Position numbers and translations under genes: made by a program. The notes under the pieces were generated by a model. That model ran no database searches and had not been told where the DNA came from. It was given only the letters and a program-made list of their open reading frames with translations. From JANMAT01 sp031359995 (GTDB lineage Bacteria > Actinomycetota > Acidimicrobiia > Acidimicrobiales > Ilumatobacteraceae), in assembly GCA_031359995.1 (NCBI GenBank), contig JANMAT010000154.1:1-6892 (forward strand): a stretch of DNA of 6,892 bases, read 5' to 3'. Positions 1 through 4,987 of this stretch are shown here, one piece after another (position 1 is the first letter of the stretch; every line of letters starts with the position of its first letter).

Positions 1-29
1 ATCCTCACGACAGGTACCTTCTTGGACAC

Positions 30-109
30 GGTGATCCCTCTCTCGTAGTCGAGTGTCTTGGCAGACCCCCGACACCTACCAGAACGGCAGGAACCGGGGA
101 GGGATCACC
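30..109. repeat. 80-bp segment bounded by an 11-bp perfect inverted repeat
   Basis: GGTGATCCCTC (30-40) is the exact reverse complement of GAGGGATCACC (99-109). The pairing can continue inward through 41-43/96-98 with two G-U pairs. Inside the loop, GTGTC (53-57) can pair with GACAC (71-75), so the whole stretch could fold as one imperfect stem-loop. It could be a transcribed structure, a paired operator, or the ends of a small MITE-like remnant. No target-site duplication is evident beside the repeats, and I cannot name the element. Confidence 0.5.
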
Positions 110-498
110 AACCCCACTTCAACAGAACCCGGGACAACCTCATCGATGACGTCGTGGCCGGCTACGTCGCTGGCGAGGGGCTCGATGCTGCCGCGAGTCA
201 GATGACCGTCGAGATCAACCCGACGACGGCGATGATGTTCAAGATCGAGGAGATCAACATCCCCTGGGGTCGGGTGCGAGTACATCCGGTGGCGGCGATC
301 GGTCCCGCCGGTGCGTTGCTCACCTCACCCGACGCCGGACCCGACGCGACCTGGCTGCGCAGCGGTCCATCGGTCTCCTTGCGGCTCGAGATGCGCCTAT
401 ACCGCTGGTGCCTCAGCTTCGGCGAGTTCGTCCTCAACTACGAAGACCTCCATACCGGACACCTCGCAACCGCGGGACCGACAAGCTCCACGGGGTGA
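58..498 (+). CDS. Hypothetical protein, unrecognised
   Basis: This is an open frame of 146 codons from a TTG. I do not recognise a family. From about residue 27 the codons mostly end in G or C and the protein alternates hydrophobic and polar residues, suggesting a beta-rich fold (for example IEEINIPWGRVRVHPVAAIG and the later SLRLEMRLYRW region). The first 25 residues are polar, proline- and arginine-rich, and lie inside the 30-109 inverted repeat, so they are probably not coding. The start is unresolved: the TTG lacks a ribosome site, and the in-frame ATG at 202 (residue 49) also lacks a good one. The gene may be a fragment whose 5' part was replaced by the repeat segment. There is no signal peptide or membrane segment. 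About 480 bp of apparently non-coding DNA follows. Confidence 0.35.
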   Translation: MADPRHLPERQEPGRDHQPHFNRTRDNLIDDVVAGYVAGEGLDAAASQMTVEINPTTAMMFKIEEINIPWGRVRVHPVAAIGPAGALLTSPDAGPDATWLRSGPSVSLRLEMRLYRWCLSFGEFVLNYEDLHTGHLATAGPTSSTG

Positions 499-975
499 GC
501 GACAACCGCCGGACCAGCTCGAGACTCGTCCGACGCCAGCTCACGGTCCACGAGGCAGCCTCCCGTCGGTACGCCGAGCGCGACAGTCAGCAGCGCAGGA
601 CGGTGGTTGTGGCTCACGGTGGGTTGAGGCGAGTTCGGTAGAACTTGCCGTCGACCCTCGGCCCGGTCGTCGTCGAGCAACGGTGACAGAACCGGGTGTC
701 ACTCATGCAGGAAGGCGAGCGGCCTGGCGACGTCGAGGCCAGCACGCCCTCTTCCCTCAAGAAGCGGTCAAGAAGCGGTGGCTCAGATCAGACCGATCCC
801 CGAAACCAACCGACCGGAGAGGGCCTGGAGCGAGATTGCCTCGTGGGCGAGCGTGGGCCGGCAGATATGAGGGCGCCGACGGTGGGCCGGGGATGTGTGA
901 TTCACCGGATGCGCTCGCGGTCGGCGGGAGCGAGCGGCTAAGTTGACGGCGGCGAGACTGACCCGGGAGGTTCGC
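499..975. other. Gap without a convincing gene
   Basis: Open frames cross this stretch on both strands, but they are arginine/proline/serine-rich and look like GC-driven chance frames. I see no domain, RNA gene or clear promoter. The only local structure is an 11-bp tandem duplication at 757-778. The last part holds the ribosome-binding site of the following peroxidase gene (GGGAGG, 965-970). Confidence 0.5.
757..778. repeat. 11-bp tandem duplication
   Basis: TCAAGAAGCGG occurs twice head to tail (757-767 and 768-778) with no spacer. It lies in the non-coding gap and is most simply a replication-slippage duplication. A paired binding site is possible but nothing else supports it. Confidence 0.7.
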
Positions 976-1572
976 ATGGCCCGCATCCCTTTGATTCGTG
1001 GTGACGACCCCGACGCCGATCCCGAGGCGGCGGCCCACATGCGAGCAATCGAGTCACGCCAGGGTGTCGCCGCGTTCAACGTGCAGCGGGCGCTCGCCAA
1101 CCACCCCGAGCTGATGAGCGCGATGTGGGCTATGGCAGACATAGCGTACTTCAAGAATAGCCTGACCACCGTCCAGCGCGAGTTGGCCTATTACACCTCG
1201 GCAGTGACGAACGACTGTTTCTATTGAACACCGACCCACGTGGTGCTCGGTCGGAGCTCCGGAATCAGTGAGCAAAAAATGGGGCAGGTGCTATCCGATC
1301 CTTTGCCCGACGGACTCTTCCCGGATGACGAGGCGGCCATTGTCGTTTTTGCTCGGAAGTCGACGCGCATGGAACCTATCGACAACGCGACCTGGAACGC
1401 CCTCACTACTCACTTCACGACCAAGCAGATCATGGAGATCATCTTCACCGTCGGTTTCAATCAGATGATCAGCCGATTCCACGCAGCGGTCCGCACTGAC
1501 GTCGACGGTGCGACGCTCGATGCGGTGAGCGAGAGCTGCCCCGTCCGGCTCCCGCCTGCGCCGACGGGTTGA
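976..1572 (+). CDS. AhpD/CMD-family peroxidase-related protein, probable selenoprotein (in-frame TGA at 1225-1227)
   Basis: The ATG at 976 is preceded by GGGAGG (965-970) with 5-nt spacing. Reading through one TGA gives 198 residues, a usual length for peroxidase-related carboxymuconolactone decarboxylase/AhpD proteins. Both halves are in the same frame, and both look like this family: the helical N-terminal half ends ...TNDCFY, and TPTHVV..., the FARK segment and ITFTVGF-like helix (EIIFTVGFNQMISRF) follow. Known AhpD proteins use Glu, Cys-x-x-Cys and His; here Glu69, Cys81, TGA84 and His88 have the spacing of M. tuberculosis AhpD Glu118, Cys130, Cys133 and His137. The TGA therefore replaces the peroxidatic cysteine. 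A SECIS-like hairpin follows 21 nt later (separate entry). The gene itself ends with TGA, as do its neighbours, so TGA is not a general sense codon. Inferred role: thiol/selenol-dependent reduction of peroxides in the cytoplasm. A recent TGC/TGT-to-TGA mutation or a read error is the main alternative. Confidence 0.8.
1241..1261 (+). promoter_or_regulatory. Candidate bacterial SECIS element
   Basis: Within the peroxidase coding sequence, GCUC (1245-1248) pairs with GAGC (1254-1257) around the 5-nt loop GGUCG. Below it is a U-U mismatch (1244/1258), then G-C, G-C and U-G pairs (1241-1243 with 1259-1261). Exactly 21 nt lie between the TGA and the loop. In E. coli fdhF the SelB-binding hairpin also has a GGUC loop on a short stem with a bulged U just below, 18 nt after the TGA. 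Loop, U position and distance therefore match what SelB recognises. A competing 6-bp stem exists (CCGACC 1231-1236 with GGTCGG 1249-1254). No selA, selB, selC or selD is in this window. Confidence 0.6.
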
Positions 1573-1778
1573 ACAATCACCGTGATACGCCGACTTCGGT
1601 GCCGACGCCTTCGCATGTCTTCAGCTCCAGTAATCGCCCGGGCTGTTCGATGGTCTGATCGGGCTGGCAATGCGGCGCTTCTCCCGGGTGAGAGGGCCCG
1701 GACTGGTGCTGTTTCAGTTGCAGAAGTTGCCCGTCATGTCCCGATCGCCGTGTATTGAGACCCTCGCGGTGCCCTTGA
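1573..1778. other. Convergent intergenic region
   Basis: This 206-bp gap separates the 3' ends of the plus-strand peroxidase gene and the minus-strand phosphatase gene. A transcription terminator is expected here but none is convincing. The best pairing is GCCCG (1636-1640) with CGGGC (1660-1664), with a 19-nt loop and no T-run. I see no RNA gene or coding sequence. Confidence 0.4.
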
Positions 1779-2248
1779 TCAGGTGGCGGCCGCGGGCTGA
1801 TCGGCGTTCGTGACGAGCCGCCGAAGTGCAGTACCTGTCAGCCATCTGGCCAGCCGGCTGAGGATCGGCACGATCGCGAACCACCCGGCCGCGGCGGCGA
1901 TGCGCCGAGCGCGAGGCCGGCGATGACGTCGCTCGGGTAGTGGGCGCCGACGTAGACGCGAGTGAACGCCATCAACACGGCCAGTACGGAGGCGACGACG
2001 CCCCAGCGCCGGTTGGCGAACAGGAACCCGACCGCGACCGCGCCGGCGACCGTGGTGTGGTCGCTCGGGAACGAGAAGTCGGTGGTCCTGTCGACCAGGA
2101 TCTGTACGTTGGTCATCGTCTCGTAGGGCCGGGCGCGGTCGACGGCACTGCCGACGAGCCGGCCGATGCCGAGCGCGGCGGCGGCGGCGTGGGCCCCACC
2201 CGTCCGGTCGGCGAGTCGGTTGATCCAGCGGTACAGGCTGCTGTCCAT
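1779..2248 (-). pseudogene. PAP2-type phosphatase, frameshifted and internally shortened
   Basis: Translation from the ATG at 2248 shows PAP2 (phosphatidic acid phosphatase type 2) signatures: RARPY (residues 38-42), FPSDH (60-64, the PSGH motif with D for G) and TR-x5-H-x3-D (Thr96, Arg97, His103, Asp107). Such membrane enzymes remove phosphate from lipid phosphates or undecaprenyl pyrophosphate. After LALG (residue 115) the frame goes out of register and stops at 1838. Shifting by one base near 1902-1904 restores a typical membrane C-terminus (AAAAGWFAIVPILSRL...) that runs to a TGA at 1779-1781. One missing G would explain this. The segment between residues 20 and 30, an alanine run, replaces the membrane-spanning stretch of roughly 50 residues that relatives have before RxRP. 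The enzyme is therefore probably inactive unless the sequence contains errors. It starts directly after the DUF1232 stop codon. Confidence 0.8.
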
Positions 2249-2656
2249 TCAGTGGGCTCTAGTGGTGATCGATGCGGTCGATGGGGCGAGGCGGGAGAGG
2301 ATCCGTCGTTCGGCGGGCCAGGCCTCGACGAGCGCCTCCGGTGGCACGCGCCGGGCCGCGTAGCGCAGTGCGAGGGCGACGACGACGATGTCATCGAGCG
2401 GACCGATCACCGGCAAGAACTCGGGGATCAGGTCGATTGGCGACATCACCCACACGGCGGCGATCGCGACGGCGAGCTTCACCCGTCGGGGCACCCGAGG
2501 GTCGCGGCGAAGTCGGCGGGCGGTCGTGACGCAGGCCGGCAGTACGATCGCGAGGTCCTTGGCCAGGCCGGGAGGAAGGCGCTTGGCGAGCAGGATCATC
2601 ACGACCCACGACAGGACGATGACGGTCGCCCCGATGATCAACCAGTGCAGCCACAT
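2249..2656 (-). CDS. DUF1232 (YkvA-like) membrane protein
   Basis: The ATG at 2654-2656 opens a 135-residue protein. Residues 6-24 form a hydrophobic transmembrane segment. Residues 61-100 carry the DUF1232 signature, including SPIDLIPEF (72-80) and IGPLDD (84-89), a short hydrophobic region typical of the family. The biochemical function of DUF1232 proteins is not known. The frame stays open far upstream, to 3109, but that extension is antisense to the ChrB-like gene and has no family features, so I start at MWLHW. No strong ribosome site precedes this ATG; a leaderless or very short-leader transcript is possible. The TGA stop (2251-2249) is followed with no gap by the ATG of the PAP2 gene, so the two were probably translationally coupled. 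A palindrome (2669-2684) lies 12 bp upstream of the start. Confidence 0.8.
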   Translation of the reverse strand: MWLHWLIIGATVIVLSWVVMILLAKRLPPGLAKDLAIVLPACVTTARRLRRDPRVPRRVKLAVAIAAVWVMSPIDLIPEFLPVIGPLDDIVVVALALRYAARRVPPEALVEAWPAERRILSRLAPSTASITTRAH

Positions 2657-2668
2657 GTGCCAGTGGAC

Positions 2669-2684
2669 TGTAACGTCTGTTACA
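2669..2684. promoter_or_regulatory. Perfect palindromic operator candidate
   Basis: TGTAAC-GTCT-GTTACA is a perfect 6-4-6 inverted repeat, A/T-richer than its surroundings. It sits in the 63-bp divergent region, 12 bp upstream of the DUF1232 start and 35 bp upstream of the ChrB-like start. The size and symmetry fit the site of a dimeric repressor, for example a TetR-type protein, that could control both directions. The cognate regulator is not in this window unless the ChrB-like protein itself binds here. Confidence 0.55.
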
Positions 2685-2719
2685 TCACTTCGCGGGTCGG
2701 TCCTCCGGTTGCATGGATC

Positions 2720-3238
2720 GTGTTGATCGTTCGGGTGCCGTCCGAGCCGTCCCGTCACCGTGTGGCTGTCTGGCGGGAGCTTCGACGGGTCGGTGCCGTG
2801 CAGCTCGGTCAAGGCAGTTGGGCGTTGCCGGATGCACCGCCCTTCGATGGGTTTGTCGACAAGATGGTGGCGCTCGTCGGCGAGCATGAGGGCGAAGTGT
2901 TCGCCCTGTCGGCGTCTGCGATCAACGAGACGACCGCCTCCCGGATCCGCAATCTGTACGACGAGGCCCGGCGCGCCGAATGGGTCGAGTTCGAGTCCGA
3001 GTGCGGCAAGTGTCTCGCTGAGCTCGCGAAGGAGATCCGCAATGAGAAGTTCACCCTGGCCGAGCTCGACGAGGAAGAACAGAACGTCGGTCGCCTCCGC
3101 CGCTGGCATCGCGAGCTGCGCTTACGCGACCTCTTCGACTCCGTCGACGAGGCTGCGACACAACGCCAACTCGACGTCTGCGCCGTCGAGCTGGACCGGT
3201 TCACCGCGCTCGTCTACCAAGCCGTCGGCCTCGACTGA
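2720..3238 (+). CDS. Stand-alone ChrB N-terminal-domain protein
   Basis: The 172-residue protein from GTG 2720 begins VLIVRVPSEPSRHRVAVWRE and continues RRVGAVQLGQGSWALPD (residues 22-38), the pattern of the ChrB N-terminal domain: a beta-strand, an x-VPSEP turn, then the W-R-x-L-x-x-x-G-A helix-strand unit. The rest is charged and helical (about 55-165), with many Glu/Arg pairs, and ends in LDRFTALVYQAVGLD. ChrB proteins sense chromate and regulate chr efflux genes, but the C-terminal rhodanese-like part of full ChrB and a chrA transporter are absent, so this role is inferred only for the domain. The frame is open upstream to 1940, but that part is antisense to DUF1232/PAP2 and is not believed. 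TTG 2723 is an alternative start; neither has a clear ribosome site. The IS110 element begins just after its stop. Confidence 0.7.
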   Translation: MLIVRVPSEPSRHRVAVWRELRRVGAVQLGQGSWALPDAPPFDGFVDKMVALVGEHEGEVFALSASAINETTASRIRNLYDEARRAEWVEFESECGKCLAELAKEIRNEKFTLAELDEEEQNVGRLRRWHRELRLRDLFDSVDEAATQRQLDVCAVELDRFTALVYQAVGLD

Positions 3239-3247
3239 GAAGTCATG

Positions 3248-3347
3248 GCCAGGGGCCGCCACGGGAGATGAGAATCGGTGTGGGGTTGGGCTGAGCGCGT
3301 TCGCGCTTGGTGTGCACGAACCCGAGACTGAGACTGAGCCAGGGGCC
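3248..3347. repeat. 10-bp direct repeat in the IS leader
   Basis: GCCAGGGGCC occurs at 3248-3257, close to the presumed left end, and again at 3338-3347 inside the structured leader. In IS110 elements the bridge RNA contains guide segments matching the element's own end, so such a repeat could reflect a donor guide. It may also be chance in GC-rich DNA. GGCCCC at 3404-3409 is complementary to its core. Confidence 0.5.
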
Positions 3348-3421
3348 TTCCCGGCACCACGGATTGTTGCTGCGAGCACGTTTCACAGCGTCGTAGATCG
3401 GTTGGCCCCGCCCGACCCCAT
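3280..3421 (+). ncRNA. Candidate IS110 bridge (seek) RNA
   Basis: IS110-group elements encode a structured RNA in the left end, upstream of the transposase, that pairs with target and donor DNA. The leader here can form a long-range stem: 3281-3291 (TGGGGTTGGGC) with 3410-3420 (GCCCGACCCCA), 11 bp with a single G-U pair, extendable by a G-U at 3280/3421. Enclosed are a compact hairpin AGCGC-GTTC-GCGCT (3294-3307) and a small TGCT-GCG-AGCA hairpin (3368-3378), leaving unpaired stretches of suitable size for guide loops. A competing pairing is GGGTT (3283-3287) with AACCC (3319-3323). RNA ends are not known; the true transcript may extend beyond this range. Confidence 0.45.
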
Positions 3422-3451
3422 CGCGAAGGAGACCGAGAGAGGAGACAAGTC

Positions 3452-4987
3452 GTGGACGTGGTGATGGAGCGATGTGCGGGGATCGACATCGGCAAGGACG
3501 AAGTCGTGGCGTGCGTGCGAACCCCAGGGCCGGGCGGCCGCCGTCGTCGCAAGGACACGCGCACGTTCCCGTCGTTCGTCGGGGACCTCGAGACGATGGC
3601 GGACTGGTTCGCCGCCGAGGGAGTCACCGAGGTGGCGATGGAAGCGACCGGCTCGTATTGGAAGCCGGTCTGGTACGTGCTCGAGGACCGGGGGTTCGAG
3701 TTGAAGCTCGTGAACGCCCACCACCTCAAGATCCTCCCGGGTCGCAAGAGCGACGTCCTGGACGCCGAGTGGATCGCCGAGCTGTTGGAGCACGGCCTGC
3801 TGCGGGGCAGCTTCGTGCCGCCCCGAGTGATCCGCGAGCTGCGGGACCTGACCCGCTATCGCAAGCGTCTCGTGCAGACCCACACCCAAGAGATCCAACG
3901 CATCCAGAAGACTCTCGAGGACGCGGGTATCAAGTTGGGCTCGGTCGCCACAGACATCATGGGCGTGTCAGGCCGGGCGATGCTGCGAGCCCTGATCGCC
4001 GGTGGGCGCGATCCCGAGGTCCTCGCCGAGCTGGCCAAAGGCAGGCTCCGCAGCAAGATCCCCGATCTCCAGCGGGCGTTGCGGGGCCGGTTCGGGAACC
4101 ACCACGCCCTGCTGATCGGGATGAGTCTCGACCACATCGATCACCTCGAAGCGACCATGGCCCGCCTCGACACCGAGATCGACACGGTCTTCGAGGCCAA
4201 CACCAGCGAGACCGATCTCCCTTTCGAGAGGGCCCGTGATCACCTCGACACCATCCCGGGGGTCGCCAAACGGGCCGCCGAGGCGATCATCGCCGAGATC
4301 GGTGTCGACAGGTCCCGATTCCCGACCGCCGGGCACCTGGCGTCATGGGCTGGGGTTGCCCCCGGCAACAACATCACCGGCGGCAAACGCGGATCGGGCC
4401 GCACGACGAAAGGTGATGTGTGGCTCGGCGACATCCTCGACCAGTGTGCATGGGCCGCAGCGCGCACACGCGACACCTACCTGTCCGTCCAGTTCTGGCG
4501 GCTCTCACGTCGCATCGGCAAGAAGAAGGCCGCCATGGCTGTCGCCCACTCGATCCTCGTGATCTGCCGGCATCTCCACCATCGGGGCCGTGGCCGCCAT
4601 CGTCTCGTGCGTCGTCCCGCTCCCTCAGGGGCGGCGGGCCTGGCGCATGAGGAACGATCCTGCAGCGCTCCGCGCCCTGTCGGGTTGGACAAACGGTCTC
4701 CTGGTCGTCAACGCCACCTTGCGGCTCGCCTGGGCCATCGGTCGCCACCAGCTCATCGCCGGCGTGCCGAGCGTCATCAACGGGCCTATCGCCCTGCTCG
4801 GTCGTTCCGTGTCCATCATCCATTCCGGGATAGCGATCGTGGCCAGAGCGTCGCACTGTTCATGCGAATTGAGGTTGGTTCGACTCCAACTCCCGGAGCC
4901 ATCGCCCCTGCTCAGCGCCCATGCCACGGCACGACGCCCGACTGGCCGACCACGGGGGCAACGGGACCCCGGGCCCGGCCGGACTGA
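3452..4987 (+). CDS. IS110-family transposase, C-terminus replaced
   Basis: The GTG at 3452 follows AGAGGAG (3438-3444) with 7-nt spacing. The N-terminal RuvC-like DEDD domain shows Asp12 (GIDIGKDE), Glu64 (AMEATGSYW), and Asp101 and Asp104 (KSDVLDAEWIAELL). A helical linker covers about 125-250. The C-terminal Tnp domain begins near 265 (LDTIPGVAKRAAEAIIAEIG) and includes ASWAGVAPGNN and TGGKRGSGRTTKG (298-321). Relatives commonly have a Ser where Thr309 stands; Ser315 is in the same loop, and I cannot tell which would be the nucleophile. Family similarity stops at AHSILVICRHL (residues 366-375). The following 136 residues are arginine/proline-rich read-through of a PQ-loop fragment and a tRNA, so about 40 normal C-terminal residues are missing. 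The recombinase may be inactive. Role: guide-RNA-directed DNA recombination that moves the element. Confidence 0.9.
   Translation: MDVVMERCAGIDIGKDEVVACVRTPGPGGRRRRKDTRTFPSFVGDLETMADWFAAEGVTEVAMEATGSYWKPVWYVLEDRGFELKLVNAHHLKILPGRKSDVLDAEWIAELLEHGLLRGSFVPPRVIRELRDLTRYRKRLVQTHTQEIQRIQKTLEDAGIKLGSVATDIMGVSGRAMLRALIAGGRDPEVLAELAKGRLRSKIPDLQRALRGRFGNHHALLIGMSLDHIDHLEATMARLDTEIDTVFEANTSETDLPFERARDHLDTIPGVAKRAAEAIIAEIGVDRSRFPTAGHLASWAGVAPGNNITGGKRGSGRTTKGDVWLGDILDQCAWAAARTRDTYLSVQFWRLSRRIGKKKAAMAVAHSILVICRHLHHRGRGRHRLVRRPAPSGAAGLAHEERSCSAPRPVGLDKRSPGRQRHLAARLGHRSPPAHRRRAERHQRAYRPARSFRVHHPFRDSDRGQSVALFMRIEVGSTPTPGAIAPAQRPCHGTTPDWPTTGATGPRARPD
4563..4823 (+). pseudogene. SemiSWEET/PQ-loop membrane protein fragment
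   Basis: In a different frame from the transposase, codons from 4563 read SAGISTIGAVAAIVSCVVPL, then PQGRRAWR, then an ALSGWTNGLLVVNATLRLAWAIG membrane segment and GVPSVINGPIALL. A first hydrophobic helix ending in PQ, a second helix, and an Asn-containing third helix are the plan of SemiSWEET sugar transporters (about 90 residues, three helices, working as dimers). The frame begins directly after a TGA (4560-4562) with no start codon before GTG 4590, which would cut the first helix in half. The third helix is cut short, and the frame then runs into the tRNA. The gene therefore looks truncated at both ends, 5' by the IS110 junction and 3' at the tRNA. The family assignment is by pattern only. 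Confidence 0.5.
4824..4901 (+). tRNA. tRNA-Asn(GUU)-like gene with encoded CCA, atypical
   Basis: The acceptor strands TCCGGGA (4824-4830) and TCCCGGA (4891-4897) pair 7/7, followed by G and CCA (4898-4901). The anticodon stem TCGCA (4851-4855)/TGCGA (4863-4867) pairs 5/5 around CTGTTCA, giving anticodon GTT (4858-4860). The T-arm GTTGG (4874-4878)/CCAAC (4886-4890) pairs 5/5 around the classic TTCGACT loop. Oddities: the D-stem (GC...GC at 4833-4849) has only two good pairs, position 37 is C rather than the usual purine for an Asn tRNA, and the variable region has six bases. It could be a divergent or element-borne tRNA, or a decaying one. Confidence 0.75.
4891..4905 (+). repeat. tRNA 3'-end copy of a 15-nt near-repeat (att-like)
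   Basis: TCCCGGAGCCATCGC covers the last acceptor strand of the tRNA, its CCA and four following bases. It matches 14 of 15 bases at 6658-6672 in the same orientation. Integrative elements that use tRNA genes leave such direct copies of the tRNA 3' end at both borders. No integrase lies between them, so this is a suggestion only. Confidence 0.35.

Larger units (their letters stand above)
3239..4575 (+). mobile_element. IS110-family insertion sequence, right end apparently lost
   Basis: It comprises a 213-bp non-coding leader and a DEDD transposase gene. The left edge is placed just after the ChrB-like stop codon, since IS110 elements lack terminal inverted repeats and give no clear mark. The right edge is placed where the transposase stops matching its family (about 4575) and a PQ-loop protein frame begins. 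A complete element would carry about 40 more transposase codons and a short right end. This copy therefore appears truncated or recombined at its 3' side. Edges are approximate. Confidence 0.65.

Noticed and set aside
311..946. A 211-codon frame across the left gap
   Set aside because: Its composition (Arg, Pro, Ser, Gly) and codon use look random, it overlaps the better frame at 58-498, and no motif is visible.
1240..1572. A separate 110-codon gene starting at GTG 1240
   Set aside because: It is in frame with the peroxidase gene and is its natural C-terminal half. The start has no ribosome site and lies within the active-site motif, so a single recoded gene is the better reading.
976..1572. 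General TGA reassignment as explanation of the interrupted peroxidase
   Set aside because: TGA terminates this gene and its neighbours, and no other in-frame TGA is needed to explain any protein here.
1573..1778. A selenocysteine tRNA (selC) or other Sec machinery near the peroxidase
   Set aside because: No long-armed tRNA-like fold and no SelA, SelB or SelD coding sequence was found by eye anywhere in the window.
1940..2719. Long upstream extension of the ChrB-like frame
   Set aside because: It is antisense to DUF1232 and PAP2, has low-complexity Asp/Gly/Arg composition and no family pattern. It is a GC-driven shadow frame.
2657..3109. N-terminal extension of the DUF1232 frame
   Set aside because: It is antisense to the ChrB-like gene, and family features begin only at MWLHW.
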